From Nematostella vectensis (Eukaryota > Cnidaria > Anthozoa > Actiniaria > Edwardsiidae), in NCBI RefSeq assembly GCF_932526225.1, contig NC_064037.1, positions 6,485,203 to 6,549,202 on the forward strand: a stretch of 64,000 bases of DNA, given 5' to 3'. Every line of letters begins with the position of its first letter. Within the stretch, counting starts at the first letter, position 1. Position numbers and translations under genes: made by a program. The notes beneath the pieces are model-generated. The model was given only the letters and a program-made list of their open reading frames with translations, had not been told where the DNA came from and did not search any database. This document shows positions 42,701 to 54,745 of this stretch, one piece after another.

Positions 42701-43288
42701 CTATTTTGTATAATTCAAAAGTCGCCCTGCGTTGCCACAATGTCGCGACTTACCCCTCGGCCTATACCATAGCCATAAGTGTCTCGACCCCAGGATTTTT
42801 CTTACATTTATATTTTTATTTTAAATCAATTGTTCTGGTTTCCCCGTCGTCGTTATAATCGACGCGGTCGATTTTTTTCCCCTTTACCCATATAAAAACA
42901 ATGTTTTTACGTTCGAGCGCATGGCTTTGTTTCTCTTTTATAGATCATACAAAATCTCTTGGTGTATAACCGAAAGACATCATTTTTTCAACAAGTAATT
43001 GTCCTAATGCTGAACGACAAATCGGAAATGATCACACCTTTTCTGCCAAAAAAACTTTTTTAAATGGCGCAGAAATAACAAGCCGAAGGGAACTTTGAAT
43101 GGGACACGAAATTTGGCGCATTCAAATTTGGGGACATGTTCAAATGCTTGGTCTAAGCGAAGAAATATCAGTGCTGGCATGCATTCCAATGGGCCAATCA
43201 CTATCACAGTCACAGCAGTCATTATCAGCCTGTTTCATACAAACTTACCTTCTACGAGAGCAGAAATATCAATGACTGGTATTTTCAT
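39750..43288 (-). CDS. 2-oxoglutarate/Fe(II) oxygenase, isopenicillin-N-synthase-like
   Basis: Five exons, 43288-43249, 42670-42461, 42185-42011, 41520-41276 and 40000-39750, join in phase to 306 aa. The protein begins MKIPVIDISALVEG, the typical start of plant, fungal and bacterial IPNS/ACC-oxidase-like enzymes. ACEQLGLFYITGH is the N-terminal DIOX_N motif. The metal ligands are H190 and D192 (GPHTDYG) and H247 (TWHRV). The usual Arg-x-Ser that binds the 2-oxoglutarate carboxylate appears as K257-M-S259. The length matches the family (300-350 aa). The substrate cannot be told: family members oxidise flavonoids, amino acids, nucleobases or peptides. No signal peptide is seen, so it is probably cytosolic. 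Introns 3 and 4 carry inverted-repeat elements. Confidence 0.9.
40299..40429. mobile_element. MITE-like element A1 in oxygenase intron 4
   Basis: The left arm ATTTAGAAAGCACGATTTAG and the right arm (complement of TTTAGACAGTGCGATTT) are inverted and continue inward over a TATGCGACAT-like block. It belongs to the same family as 41776-41933. Confidence 0.65.
40430..40900. mobile_element. MITE-like element B, 471 bp, oxygenase intron 4
   Basis: AAGGTACGGTAATACGAGCA on the left is matched by TGCTCGTATAACCGTACCTT on the right, and pairing continues over about 45 bp (CAAAATCGTACAACTTTTGTG). It abuts elements A1 and C directly. No transposase frame. Confidence 0.8.
40901..41048. mobile_element. MITE-like element C, 148 bp, oxygenase intron 4
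   Basis: AATAGGCCATTCCAGCT on the left and AGTTGGAATGGCCTATT on the right. The arms continue through GCGCG and CCTACCTCAAC/GTTGAGGTAGG blocks. A second copy lies at 58288-58467 in a STYXL1 intron. Confidence 0.85.
41776..41933. mobile_element. MITE-like element A2 in oxygenase intron 3
   Basis: AAGGCCGATTTAGACAGCAC on the left, with AAATCGTGTTGTCTGAATC inverted on the right. Internal TCGTAG motifs are shared with the A1 copy at 40299-40429. Confidence 0.65.
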
Positions 43289-44454
43289 TTTGGCAAACTT
43301 ACTGTTAACCGACTATACTCCAACTTGGTATGACTGAAATTGTGGCAGAACGAGCGGATACCGCCTAGCTGTACTGTCTATGACGTCCAATAAATAAAAA
43401 AATAACCAATTTTCACAGTTATCAAGTAGGGTTCTCGGCAAATCAAGCTCCCTAGTTAACAAAACATTTCCTTTTTTATTTTCTCCTTTTACTGTACATT
43501 TACTCAGTAACTTGATCCTTCGATAACTCGAACTTTCGGTAACTTGATAAGGTCTGATTCCCCTTCAAGTACTAATCGATACTTGGAACCATGGGGGAAT
43601 TAGCGCCCAGTATTACTTCAAGTTTCCATATGACAGAATTCCTTTCTACATTTTGAACTTTATTGTAGCCCATAGATGATGATTACGATTATGATAATGA
43701 TGATAAAGAAGATGCAGTGGTATTTATGATGATGATATGATGATAATGATGGTGATAAATGATGATGATGGTGATGCACTCTTGTCGTGACAAGCAAAGG
43801 CAATTATAAGGAGGTAATAAAAACGCCAATAAGGGGTTATTCCTTGTCATGCTATTGGCATTTATATATATGGATGACCCATTTGTTGTAAAACTGTTCT
43901 CTGAATCCTTACAGTAAAACAGATCCTTTTGATTTCTTGCGTGACAAACTAGAACTCAACCATCGGCTCGCTAGGAAACCAAGGCTGACCACGGGATGCC
44001 CCCTATAAAAAATGTCTTTGTGACCATTTTATGGGTGTTTAAACACATACATGAATGGCCCCTTTTCCATTGATCTGGCAAACCATTTATTTCACTACCT
44101 ATGAATAATTCTATATATAAAAGGAAAAAGTGGGATTTCATATAAACTCGAGGTTAAAACAAGAACCGTTAATATTAAAGACGGACCATCATATTAACCT
44201 TGAATAGAAATGAGAAAAAGTAACGCCACTCCACCGCTCCTCATGAGCAATCAGTAAACTCAGGTTTTAGAGCTAAGCTGACTAAGAGTCTTATAGCTTT
44301 CCGGGCACTTGCTTGTGCTTAATCGGGATCTCCAGAGGAAAGTTTGCGCCGCTTGGTCGATGTAACCATGGAGAACTCATTGTTTCTAAACGGAGAGAAT
44401 ATTCGCAATTAGAGCATTACTTTGGTCTGGCTAGTTCAAGTAACGAAGAAAGCT
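43289..44454. other. 5' flank of the oxygenase gene, no gene recognised
   Basis: Contains a GAT-rich microsatellite at about 43676-43775. No supported coding feature. Confidence 0.5.
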
Positions 44455-44735
44455 TCAGGCGAGTACACAGGGGGTGCGCAGGGTGCGCAAAAAGCGGGTT
44501 ATTTCTTACAGGGGCGTGGCCAGGGGGGTGACCGCGTGGGGCCCGGGCCCACCCTTCTAGCAGCCAAAAAACAGTAAATGTATGAGACATTATCTAAAAT
44601 ACAGGAGGAAATGCCTTTTGGGACCCCCCCCCCCCCCCCCTGTTAAAATCCTGGCTACGCCGCTGTCTTATTGAGAAATCTTCAAATACTATGCTTTTTC
44701 CATATTATTCCCTATGAACAATCCTGCGAACGCGC
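44455..44735. repeat. Interspersed repeat copy, interrupted by an insertion
   Basis: Homologous to 36900-37090. The homology is broken at 44508/44666 by an inverted-repeat element. Confidence 0.7.
44509..44665. mobile_element. Nested inverted-repeat element, 157 bp, with 5-bp target duplication
   Basis: It begins CAGGGGCGTGGCCAGG and ends CCTGGCTACGCCGCTG. TCTTA lies immediately on both sides (44504-44508 and 44666-44670), a target-site duplication. The empty site is seen in the relative at about 36975-36985. Contains a C run. Confidence 0.8.
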
Positions 44736-45164
44736 CTGAGCTTCGTGCTTACCTGAGTCACTTTCATTGTAAAGATTCTGTATTGATCTAATGAGCTGTT
44801 GGAGTATATTCAATCAATTCTTCTGGGGTTTTTTTTCAGGTCAGTAATAACTTGAACCTTGGGTTAAAAAAGTCAACTATTATTGATTTTTTTTCTATTT
44901 TTCTAGGAAGTATACAAGTTATTCGGGGTGCGCCCTCAGACTGTTATACGGCGAATTGTCTTTTTTTCAACCATTACTTATTATCACACCCAATAATTGA
45001 TCCGTCTATGTGCGTCCGAAGATAGAGGAAGAAGGTGCGTTTTTCTTTACGCGTTTTAAGATGAAAAGGGAATAAAGGTACCACTGGATATCGGACGGGG
45101 TGTCCTGATTCTTTTCCTCGATATTTTTTTAAAGGCCAGTCGGCTATTAAAATAGCCTCTAGCA

Positions 45165-46515
45165 GGCTAGGCTTGTGTGCGTAGCAATAAGAGCCGCTAG
45201 CAGACTAACATTTGACTTGTGTGCGTAGCAATAAGAGCCGCTAGCAGACTAACATTGGACTTGTGTGCGTAGCAATAAGAGCTGCTAGCAGACTAACATT
45301 TGACTTGTGTGCGTAGCAATAAGAGCCGCTAGCAGACTAATAATTGGCTTGTGTGCGTAGCAATAAGAGCCGCTAGCAGACTAACATTTGACTTGTGTGC
45401 GTAGCAATAAGAGCCGCTAGCAGACTAATAATTGGCTTGTGTGCGTAGCAATAAGAGCCGCTAGCAGACTAACATTTGACTTGTGTGCGTAGCAATAAGA
45501 GCCGCTAGCAGACTAATAATTGGCTTGTGTGCGTAGCAATAAGAGCTGCTAGCAGACTAACATTTGACTTGTGTGCGTAGCAATAAGAGCCGCTAGCAGA
45601 CTAACATTTGACTTGTGTGCGTAGCAATAGAGCTGCTAGCAGACTAAAAGTTGACTTGTGTGCGTAGCAATAAGAGCCGCTAGCAGACTAACATTTGACT
45701 TGTGTGCGTAGCAATAAGAGCCGCTAGCAGACTACAAGTTGGCTTGTGTGCGTAGCAATAAGAGCCGCTAGAAGACTAACATTTGACTTGTGTGCGTAGC
45801 AATAAGAGCTGCTATCAGACTAACATTTGACTTGTGTGCGTAGCAATAAGAGCCGCTAGAAGACTAACATTTGACTTGTGTGCGTAGCAATAAGAGCTGC
45901 TATCAGACTAACATTTGACTTGTGTGCGTAGCAATAAGAGCCGCTAGCAGACTACAAGTTGACTTGTGTGCGTAGAAATAAGAGCCGCTAGCAGACTACA
46001 AGTTGGCTTGTGTGCGTATATTTGACTTGTGTGCGTAGCAATAAGAGCTGCTATCAGACTAACATTTGACTTGTGTGCGTAGCAATAAGAGCCGCTATCA
46101 GACTAATATTTGACTTGTGTGCGTAGCAATAAAAGCTGCTATCAGACTAACATTTGACTTGTGTGCGTAGCAATAAGAGCCGCTAGCAGACTAAAAGTTG
46201 ACTTGTGTGCGTAGAAATAAGAGCCGCCAGCAGACTAACATTTGACTTGTGTACGTAGCAATAAGAGCCGCTAGCAGACTAACATTTGACTTGTGTGCGT
46301 AGCAATAACAGCCGCTAGCATACTAACATTTGACTTGTGTGCGTAGCAATAAGAGCCGCTAGCAGACTAACATTTGACTTGTGTGCGTAGCAATAAGAGC
46401 AGCTAACAGACTAATATTTGACTTGTGTGCGTAGCAATAAGAGCTGCTAGCAGACTAACAATTGGTTTGTGTGCGTAGCAATAAGAGCTGCTAGCAGAAT
46501 AACAGTTGACTTGCT
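45165..46515. repeat. 44-bp tandem array, about 30 copies
   Basis: The unit contains CTTGTGTGCGTAGCAATAAG, AGCCGCTAGCAGACTAACAT and TTGA. Recurrent variants are GCTGCTAGCAG, GCTATCAG and ends in TAATAATTGG or CTACAAGTTGG. One unit near 46020 is truncated. The array is intergenic, between the oxygenase and WD40 genes. Confidence 0.95.
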
Positions 46516-47234
46516 TGAATTTTCTTTTTTACTCTTTAAGCATTGAATACTTACTTGAGTAGCTCTCTTATTATTTTCTCTAGAATTTCAGTACGAAAGA
46601 GGAACCCCTTGATTCATCATTGGGTTGTGTGGCGAAGACAGAGAAGTGGGGAGGGGGGGAAGACAAGGGGAAGAAAAACTTAGCCAATAATTGTGGCCAC
46701 GGCGGTGGATGTCAAATAACAGGTTGAATAACAGATATTATGCAAATAATTCAATTACAATTTTATTACGTCCTAGAATTCATAGTTATTCTTTCTTTAC
46801 TCTTGACATACCCGCTGATACAACTAAACTTTCATACATTTTAATGATTTTGTTTTATAACAAACTCGTTTTATAACAAACTCGTTTTATAATACTTCTT
46901 TCGACAAATCTGGATTCTTTAATATATTTTCGTCAATTTAGAAAAAAAACTATTTAAATATAGTGAAACTAAAAACACATTTGCTAAAAACATTATGTTT
47001 TAGCTTTTCGCCTACGGCGACCTGAATATTTGCAATAATTGACAATAAGACTAATAAATATGTAAAATCAAAACAGATGTTACTTTCGTCCAACACAAAA
47101 ACATTTGTTTTTATAACATCCAAGACAACATTTTCCAACTCTATAGATTACTATGCTCGAAACTCATTCAAGCCACCGATGCACCCGAAATGCATTGTGG
47201 TTTCATTGATATTACGTGATATGCATTCGTAACG
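46516..47234. other. 3' flank of the WD40 gene, nothing recognised
   Basis: AT-rich. A 20-bp phrase with AACAAACTCGTTTTATAA is duplicated near 46860-46890. No coding feature. Confidence 0.5.
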
Positions 47235-50200
47235 TCACACCCAGATTCGCGTGATGCCTGTGCCGTCGCCGGTTATGAAGTGTTTGCCATAGGGATCAAA
47301 GCAGCAAGACAGGATGCCTTCCTGGTGAGGGGTTTGCCTGTGGAATAAGGGCAAAGTTCTTGTCACAAAATGAGTCAATACCCAAGTTTTCTATAAGGAA
47401 GGAGCCTCGATCTCTCGATTGTCAATGGTTACTTCACTCTTGATAAATGATGATGATTATGTTAGCAAATCAATTACGGGGCAAGAGAACACTGTCTAGA
47501 CGATTTTTAGCAGAATTTAGCAGAGTAAAAACGAACTGACAAGTACTTGGAGCGTTGAGTGATATATGTGAACGCGCGCATGCGCACTGTTTAGATGGAC
47601 CGTAAGTCATAGATAATGATGATGATACTACTGCTGTTGGTGTTGGTGACGGTGATGGTGATAATATTGTTCTTGTTATTGATGATAATGACGATGGTAA
47701 TGATAAAAGATGATGATGACGACAATGGTGAGTTGACGATACATATAATGATGATGATGATGATGGTGGTGGCGGTGGTGGTGATGATGATGATGATGAT
47801 GATGGTGGTGGCGGCGGTGGTGGTGGTGATGATGATGATGCATATGATGATTATGATGGTTATTCGGGTACTCACGATGTCTTGGCGCGCTTGTTGTATC
47901 CACTGCTGTCCCAGACCGTGACGCTGTTATCAGAGGAACATCCCACGAAATACATGCCGTCCGGAATGAAGCACACCATCTTGAAGAAAACAACAAGAAA
48001 GAGACGAGAATAAACGAGAGAAGACAACAGAAGAAAGAGAATAATGACGACTATGCACACAAAACATTCATAGGACGAATCTCAGAGTGGATTTTCATTA
48101 TGGAGGGCTACTTCTTTTTTTCTATTGAAGCTGAATTTTGAGGAAACTTTTTTTTTTCTAGTGTAACGCGGCCACTAACACGCTTACTATAAAAGAGTCA
48201 TCCAATGGTAAATACGAAAAATTAAGAGAATCCATTATCTGTGCGAGATGTGAATTACCGTTTTTAGTGGAATGACGTGAATGCAAGAAATAGCCTAACC
48301 GCTAACTCATATTTTTGGGGATTATTTCTGGAGCCCTTAAATCGGGTACTCACTAACCTTGAGGCGTTTAACCTGCTGGGTATCCAGCACATTCTTAATC
48401 CGCCATTGAGTGGTATTCACCCCTTCCATCTCCCAGACAGAGAGAGCATCGCCGGCTAACACCACCAAGCTTTCGCCATGTGGGGCGAACCTTAGGCACC
48501 TCACCTCACCGCCAAGAGAATCTGTCAAAGTATTCTCGCATTTACTACTCTCTCGCGACCAGATCCTAATAGACTTATCGTCTGAGCCGGAAAAGATGTA
48601 ACGATTGTCTAACGAGAAGGCCACCACATTTACGGCTCCCTGGTGGCCGCGCAAGGTGCGGGTTTCTTGGCCTGGGACGAATTCTCCCGCGCCAGGCTTG
48701 ATGCGGTAGTGGCAAATGGTGCCATCCAAAGAACTCGTGGCAAGTGCGCGTCCGTCCTTCGCGAAAACGCAATCAGTTACAGCTTTGCAGTGCACCGCTG
48801 AAACATCAAAATGAGGTTAGAAAAGTTAGTTGCAGACACAGCTAGCCCGTCACATGACCTGCATACAGCCTCTTCAGTCTGGTTTCCGGGAATGGGATTT
48901 CGGATTAAGGATAACAGCAACGTTATAAATGTTGCGTTATGGTGGGATTTCGCGCAACACGCCTTTCGATGCAACTTTTTTGCGTTAATTGTACGCTGTC
49001 AGAGTAGACGTGATAACACATTGGACTTTTTATTTATATCCCCCCCCCCTCCAAACTCTCGTGAAATTTAAATGAATTAAGATTGTTAAAATCCTCTTGA
49101 CCCCTTAGTTCTATTTCCAGCCGTCGCTAGGTCTCATCGTCCGCATCGCGGTTCACAGAAATAAGTTGACAATCGAGCCGACTTGGTACTAGCCTCAACC
49201 CAAAGGCCTTCTGGGTATTTTCATTATGGCGTCTACAACATATTGAAACAGCCTTAATCTCTGAATCGACATGAAGACCATACCGATATCTTTTATCGGG
49301 ACACAGAAATTTTATCAACCATCATTCGATCTAGCTAAACCCGATAAATTGTCTACTTATCTAATGCCATAAGCCCAGTGCCAGTTTCATAGGCGACTGT
49401 GCTTGCCATTGGTCGGAGATTGAAAGCTGCTTTCCGTCTCATGTGTAGAGTTTTGAGTACATTTTGTCAACTCTCTCGCATTAGGCGGGAGTCTCAAGAT
49501 TTTGTACCTCTTCTCTCGCTCTCCCGCGTTAAGCACCAAATCTCCCGCCTTTTATTTTTATCGCTTCCGGGAAAAATTATTCTTTAGAAAATCGGCATTT
49601 TGCCTACTATTCAAATAATTAAAACAATCATTTCTGCATAGCGAAATTTATCTAACACCCTCGTGAGATCTATAAGTGGATTTGTGCGCGAGAGCTTTCT
49701 ATACCGTAAACGCCTTCGAGGGCATACCCTCCCCTCCCCCAAAAAATTGATATGCCCAGCCCCTCCCCCGCTAAAAAAAATTGTAAAGCCTTGCGATTTC
49801 TGGAGGTTGACAGGAATGCTTTTTGTCTGAAATAAACCCACCAAATTGAGTGCTATTTGCCGCGATAAAGTATATACATAGACAGATAAAAGATTTGGCG
49901 AAATAATTTGAAACTTCTATTAATGCCTTATAAATAAACTCAGAACCTATAATTGAATCTTCTTGTTGCAAAAAAACAAAAACAAATGATGCTTATTTTT
50001 GTCGCCACCGCAAATACATTAATGGTTTCTTATTCATATAGGTTTTATAGATAGATTGACGGACATAAATGACCGCGAATGTTAACTCTCTTTTTAAGTC
50101 ACTGCAAAAAGTAAGTTTCTTTTCTCGTGCCACCTGAGATTTAATTCTTTCGAATTGCGAGTTGACTAAAGATATTGAGACAAGCAATCTGATCTGAATC

Positions 50201-51337
50201 TGAAATTATGACGCTAAGACTACCACAAATCAATATTTTAGCTAATTCATGATTCAAAACAAAAAGATAGGTGAACGAATTTGCATAACCAGGAAAAAAC
50301 TAAATTAACGTAGCTCCGAGGTGCCGTGTTAAATACACCTGATTAAGAATACAGAATATTTTCAAGACATAAATATGAGTATTTTTTTATTTATTGGGTA
50401 ATATTATGTAATGGAATATCGTGGGTATCTTTCGCTTTTTTGTGAGATACTCAGATCCAGATGGTTGAATATAAATAATGTTTCAGATGCATTCGACGTT
50501 TTTCTAATTTAGCGAAAAATTGTTTTTATACATTTCTGAGAATGGAATTCTTTCGCTTTATTTGAAACCCTGACAGAAGTGGTCCAATATGAGCAATAAA
50601 GCGTGTATTTTCGTTTTAAATTCTAATTTACCAAGAACATAACAACATAACACTCGAACACCGCAGACAGATGCGCTAGCGAATGAAGCTCTTATTATTT
50701 TTGTACTCCATCACGCAAACCGCAATACCTCCTTGAATGAAAGGATGGTAATTATTTTTGCAAAATTACACGCGTTTTCGGCTCATTTTTTTGAAACCTG
50801 AATGGACGTTTTCCCATATTAGATAAAACAACTCGTGAAATTCTATTTGTAAAACAAGCGTAAATGGCGATCCCCGGGAAACCTATTGCATCACAATGAC
50901 TGAGTTTTCCATCTGGAAGCGTTAGTACAGCTTTTCCAGCTCATACAAACTTCAACACCGGAAAGAAGTAATTTTTAGGGTAAAACCTGATGTAGGAAAC
51001 AGTAATTCTTCTTACCGAGACGGGCAGCGCGCTTGCCACTGTCATAATGCCACAAGATTACATCGCCATCTTCCGAAGACGTGGCTAGAATAGGGGTCTT
51101 CAGACTCGGTCCCCACATGAAGGCACAATTAGTAACTGGTTTCTCGTGTCCCACCAGAGTCCGTAACAATTCCCCAGTCGTAATATTCCATAAGCCAACT
51201 GTGCAATCTGCAGAACATGTCGCTAAGGTTTTACCATCCGGTCCAACTTCAACATTTAGAATCGCTTTTTTGTGTCCTTCTAATGTAAATAGAACTCGTT
51301 CGTCGAACTGCGAAGCCGAACTGCCCGCTTGACCCAT
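47235..51337 (-). CDS. WD40-repeat protein with N-terminal myristoylation-like signal
   Basis: Four exons, 51337-51016, 48797-48358, 47979-47876 and 47337-47235, join in phase to 322 aa ending at TGA. The chain is almost entirely WD40 repeats forming one beta-propeller. Blades visible include LEGHKKAILNVEVGPDGKTL, then CTVGLWN, LVGHEKPVTNCAF, GDVILWHYDSG, CKAVTDCVFAKDGRALATSS, LRGHQGAVNVVAFS, KSIRIWSRES, SVTVWDSSG, and a last blade ILSCCFDPYGKHFITGDG ending RIWV. The N-terminus MGQAGSS has Gly2 and Ser6, as in N-myristoylation sites, suggesting membrane attachment. The WD40 fold gives a scaffold role, but no named orthologue was recognised. Intron 1 is 2.2 kb and intron 3 holds a GAT/GGT microsatellite. 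Confidence 0.88.
47605..47860. repeat. GAT/GGT trinucleotide-like microsatellite
   Basis: Imperfect (GAT)n and (GGT)n runs in intron 3 of the WD40 gene. They create spurious His- or Met-rich frames on both strands. Confidence 0.9.
48798..51015 (-). other. Intron 1 of the WD40 gene, 2.2 kb
   Basis: Flanked by a CTCG/GTAAG donor at 51016 and a TTTCAG acceptor at 48798. AT-rich with C runs near 49045 and 49735. No embedded gene was recognised. Confidence 0.8.
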
Positions 51338-52367
51338 TGTTAAGTAAAGGTTAAAGTCGTTGTGAGGTCGTTTTTCTGAAAAGAAATGCAGTGAATTAAG
51401 AAAAATCCAGTTTGCTAGTGGCGATAGATAGTCCTTTTTACCTAAGACAAAGCGAATGTGTGACAGAGTTGTTCTATGCAAATGTGGTACAGTATCAATA
51501 TTAACGGCCTAAGAGGGGTCATTCTCCGGGGGGTGAGCGAGGAAAGAAAATCTTGTCACTATCAATAACACTCAGACAAGTCGGATGGATGTGACGTGCT
51601 AACTTGCAGGGAATCTTTTTAATTTAAGATCTGTTTATTAATAACAGCTTTCTCTCTTATGCTTTCAGGGGGTAGCCCTTGCCTGTATAGAAAAACACCG
51701 AACTACGATCGGGCTTACTTACAGATATGTTGTTTGAATTGTTACAATTCATCGACGAAATGACAGAACTAAAACCACTGTTTTAAGTTTGCCTAGTGTT
51801 TTATGACTTGTTCTTATCAATATACAAATGCGTCAGGTACTACAGTGAATAAAACTATCAGAGAATGATATTAAACATACAGCATTATCGACTTCCACTT
51901 AACAAGGAAAACTGCATAAAAATGAAGGGATGAAGGAACTTTTCCCGTCTGGATGTCTCAAGGGCTCACGCAAAAAAAAAAAAAAATTAAAAGCCCTTCG
52001 CTTGGAATCGGATTATATTTTCCTCAAAATGGGCCATAAAGGATAAATGAGTGTTTTTAAACGCAATGTCAGGCGCATGATAACATATTGACTATGACGT
52101 AAAATACCGTAATATGCCGAAATTGCAGAAATGGTTTGATTTTTATCGAACTATTTACATGTTTCCATGATGCAGCGCGTGCATCGATGATCGACATACT
52201 ATTTTGAGCCATTTGCAGACTAAGATCGTACCATCGTCCAACATTGCTAACTCAGCAGAGTTGACGATCTGTTGCATACCGCCAATATGTGACTTGGAAA
52301 AAGTGCCTCCAAACTATACAACGGAGCATCCAAACTCAGCAATAAAATACGTTTTGGTTTGCATATT
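51338..52367. other. 5' flank of the WD40 gene, no gene recognised
   Basis: Should contain the WD40 promoter and leader. The ATG at 51337 is preceded by an A-rich leader, and no upstream exon could be placed. Confidence 0.45.
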
Positions 52368-52551
52368 CAGTGCCGTAGCAGGCTTTAAATTATGGGGGGG
52401 AGGGGGGGGCACAATGCAGAAACATTTTAAGAACATATTGGGGGAACAGCCACGCCTCTACTGGTCATTTCCTTATTATTTTTTTTTCAAGATATTGGGG
52501 GGGGGGGGGGGGTTGCATTTCCCCAGTGCCCCACCCCCTGTTACGGCCCTG
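52368..52551. mobile_element. Inverted-repeat element, 184 bp, with 5-bp target duplication ATATT
   Basis: It begins CAGTGCCGTAGCAGG and ends CCTGTTACGGCCCTG. ATATT lies on both sides (52363-52367 and 52552-52556). The interior has two G runs. It shares end pattern and duplication length with the element at 44509-44665. A related left end occurs at 54431. Confidence 0.85.
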
Positions 52552-54430
52552 ATATTATTCTAACAATGCTTTTTCCACGAAGTTTATGTGAGATACTTAG
52601 CAGCGGACGATAACTCTAACCTCGAAGCGATTAAAAATGGCTAAACAAATAGTAAAGTACTTTAAGGGGGACATAAAACTCTTCGAGTGATTTCCATTGG
52701 TACCCTCGGTGTTGCAGAAACTAAAATTAAAATTTAAATTTAAAAAAAATGTTGGTTTAACATAATATTTGTTTCGCTAATCATAACCAACTCGATTTTG
52801 ATATTCTCCTGTTTATATTTTGGCACGTTAATATTATAAACATGCCTTGGCATGGGTGCACTGAGGCAATAAAGACCAGTGTGGTGTCCTACCATTGTAA
52901 AACAAGGTTGATTACTAGGGGGTTAGCGCACATTATACTATAATGTTATGCTTCAATCGACGATTGAGTCTGTAACAAAATTAAGGTTTCTTCAGTTGTA
53001 TTTAATATTTTAGAGACAGATGGAAATGCGAAAATAAAAAGAGTCTACTTCTAGGATCTCAGACATATAAAGAATGTTTTTTTCCCAGGAATATGAAAGA
53101 AATGGGATACATCAATTTCAAGTGAAAGTCCAGAGCAATATTACTGTAATTTTAATTTCTGTCAAAGAATTCTCATTTTTGCCAGAAACCATGCAATGAA
53201 TGTTTAATGAGAGAAGCTTCTCATTACCACCCCCCTCCATTTGTATTCTATTAACTTTATAAGTGATTTCAACAATTAGCAACATAATCGCTCAAGGGAA
53301 GCAAATGAATAAATACAATGAATAATTCCACTTAAGCTATGAAATATTCTATTTCGTTCAGAACAAAATAAGAGTACTTAACCCTGGTGATGAGATGTAT
53401 TTTGGTGCTAGTACTAGATAGTCTCGTATTGCGCGATTTCAAACGAGAAAATTACATGCCACAGTCATCATTGTTTATCCGCAAATATTTAACTTAAATC
53501 TCAAAGATCTGCCATCAGAAATTAAACTGTAAGGAATTATATTTGATAAGTACAATGTCTAGTAATTAATATTGGTTTATGACACGGAATACTAACCGGC
53601 ACGGTCCAAATTTTCTAAATTGTGTTGTTCTTCGCTGTCGCTTGCGTGTGGGATTGCAGGCTCCAACTCATACGCATCGTCGGATGCTTTCTTCTTACAT
53701 AAGCAAGGCATGGTTAAATTCCAGGCTCATCGACTTTCTAATTATTCTAGGATCTCTGAGAGTGATTTCTTGTCTTTTAGAATGAAAAATCCTCTTCGAG
53801 TACGCCTGTTTGTAAACTTTCTGTCATTCGTTTAAGTGACCGGAAGTTATGTTGTCAATATGTTTAATGTAATGGTCACGCCATCCACCAATTAAATTGG
53901 AGAAAATATTACTAGAATAAAAATAATCTATTATACAGTTTATCATTAGACTCTGTTCTTATATTCTATTTGATATCAGGTTATTACTGCGTTGGGGAGT
54001 TCAGGTCCTGGAAATTGTTTTGATATACCATTTGTATTGAAGTCCAATATTTGATTACACATGGCTATGAGGTCCACATTCTTTTGGGGACTTTTTTTTT
54101 ATTTTTGACAGGTAGTCGGTAGAAAAAAGCAAGTCAGTCAAAAATCTTAAATATTTTCTCTAACGTATCAGAATTTATTTAACGGCATCAAAATTCTTAA
54201 AGCCACTTTTTCGATGCGTAATTTTTAAACGCATATAGGGACTTATTAGAGGCTCTATGTTCTCTTTTCTGATTGCCCGCTCAAAAGCTTGTTCCAGTTT
54301 TCTTATATCGCCCGCCTTACAGAAGTGCCACATAAGGCTGCAGTAGAGGCACTATTGACGATTTATATTTTGTTGTTTGGCTGTGGTCGGGACGAGGTGC
54401 GTAATCGTGTAAGCACTCCTATCCTTCTCA
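52552..54430. other. Intergenic AT-rich stretch, nothing recognised
   Basis: Several short open frames, none with recognisable similarity or splice context. Confidence 0.5.
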
Positions 54431-54625
54431 GGGCCGTAGCAGGGGATGGGGCACTGGGGGCACGTGCCCCCCACCCCCCCCCCCCTGCCCTCCAAGATTT
54501 TCAAAAGCATAAGAAAATGACCAATAGGGGCGTGGCCGTGCCCCCCATTGTTTTCTTAATGTTTTTCTGTATCGTGCCCCCCCCCCCCCCAAAAAAAAAA
54601 ATAAATAAAAATAATAATAATAATT
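54431..54625. mobile_element. Partial copy of the CAGGGCCGTAGCAGG repeat family
   Basis: The left end CAGGGCCGTAGCAGGGGATG matches the element at 52368. The interior has C runs and a terminal AATAAT microsatellite. The expected right inverted end was not found, so the copy seems truncated. Confidence 0.6.
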
Positions 54626-54745
54626 CGAGGCTTGCTGCGGCTATGCCTTCTGCTTGTTTTTATGCAGATAGTCTTAAAATGGTCTTCGAGAAGTCCAGGT
54701 TGTCATCTAGGACGTTTGCTTTTTGGACTGTGTATAACGTGGCTA

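Noticed and set aside
47591-47996. Met-, Ile- and His-rich frames around 47.6-48.0 kb
   Set aside because: Produced by GAT/GGT microsatellite sequence. Only the WD40 exon at 47876-47979 is supported.
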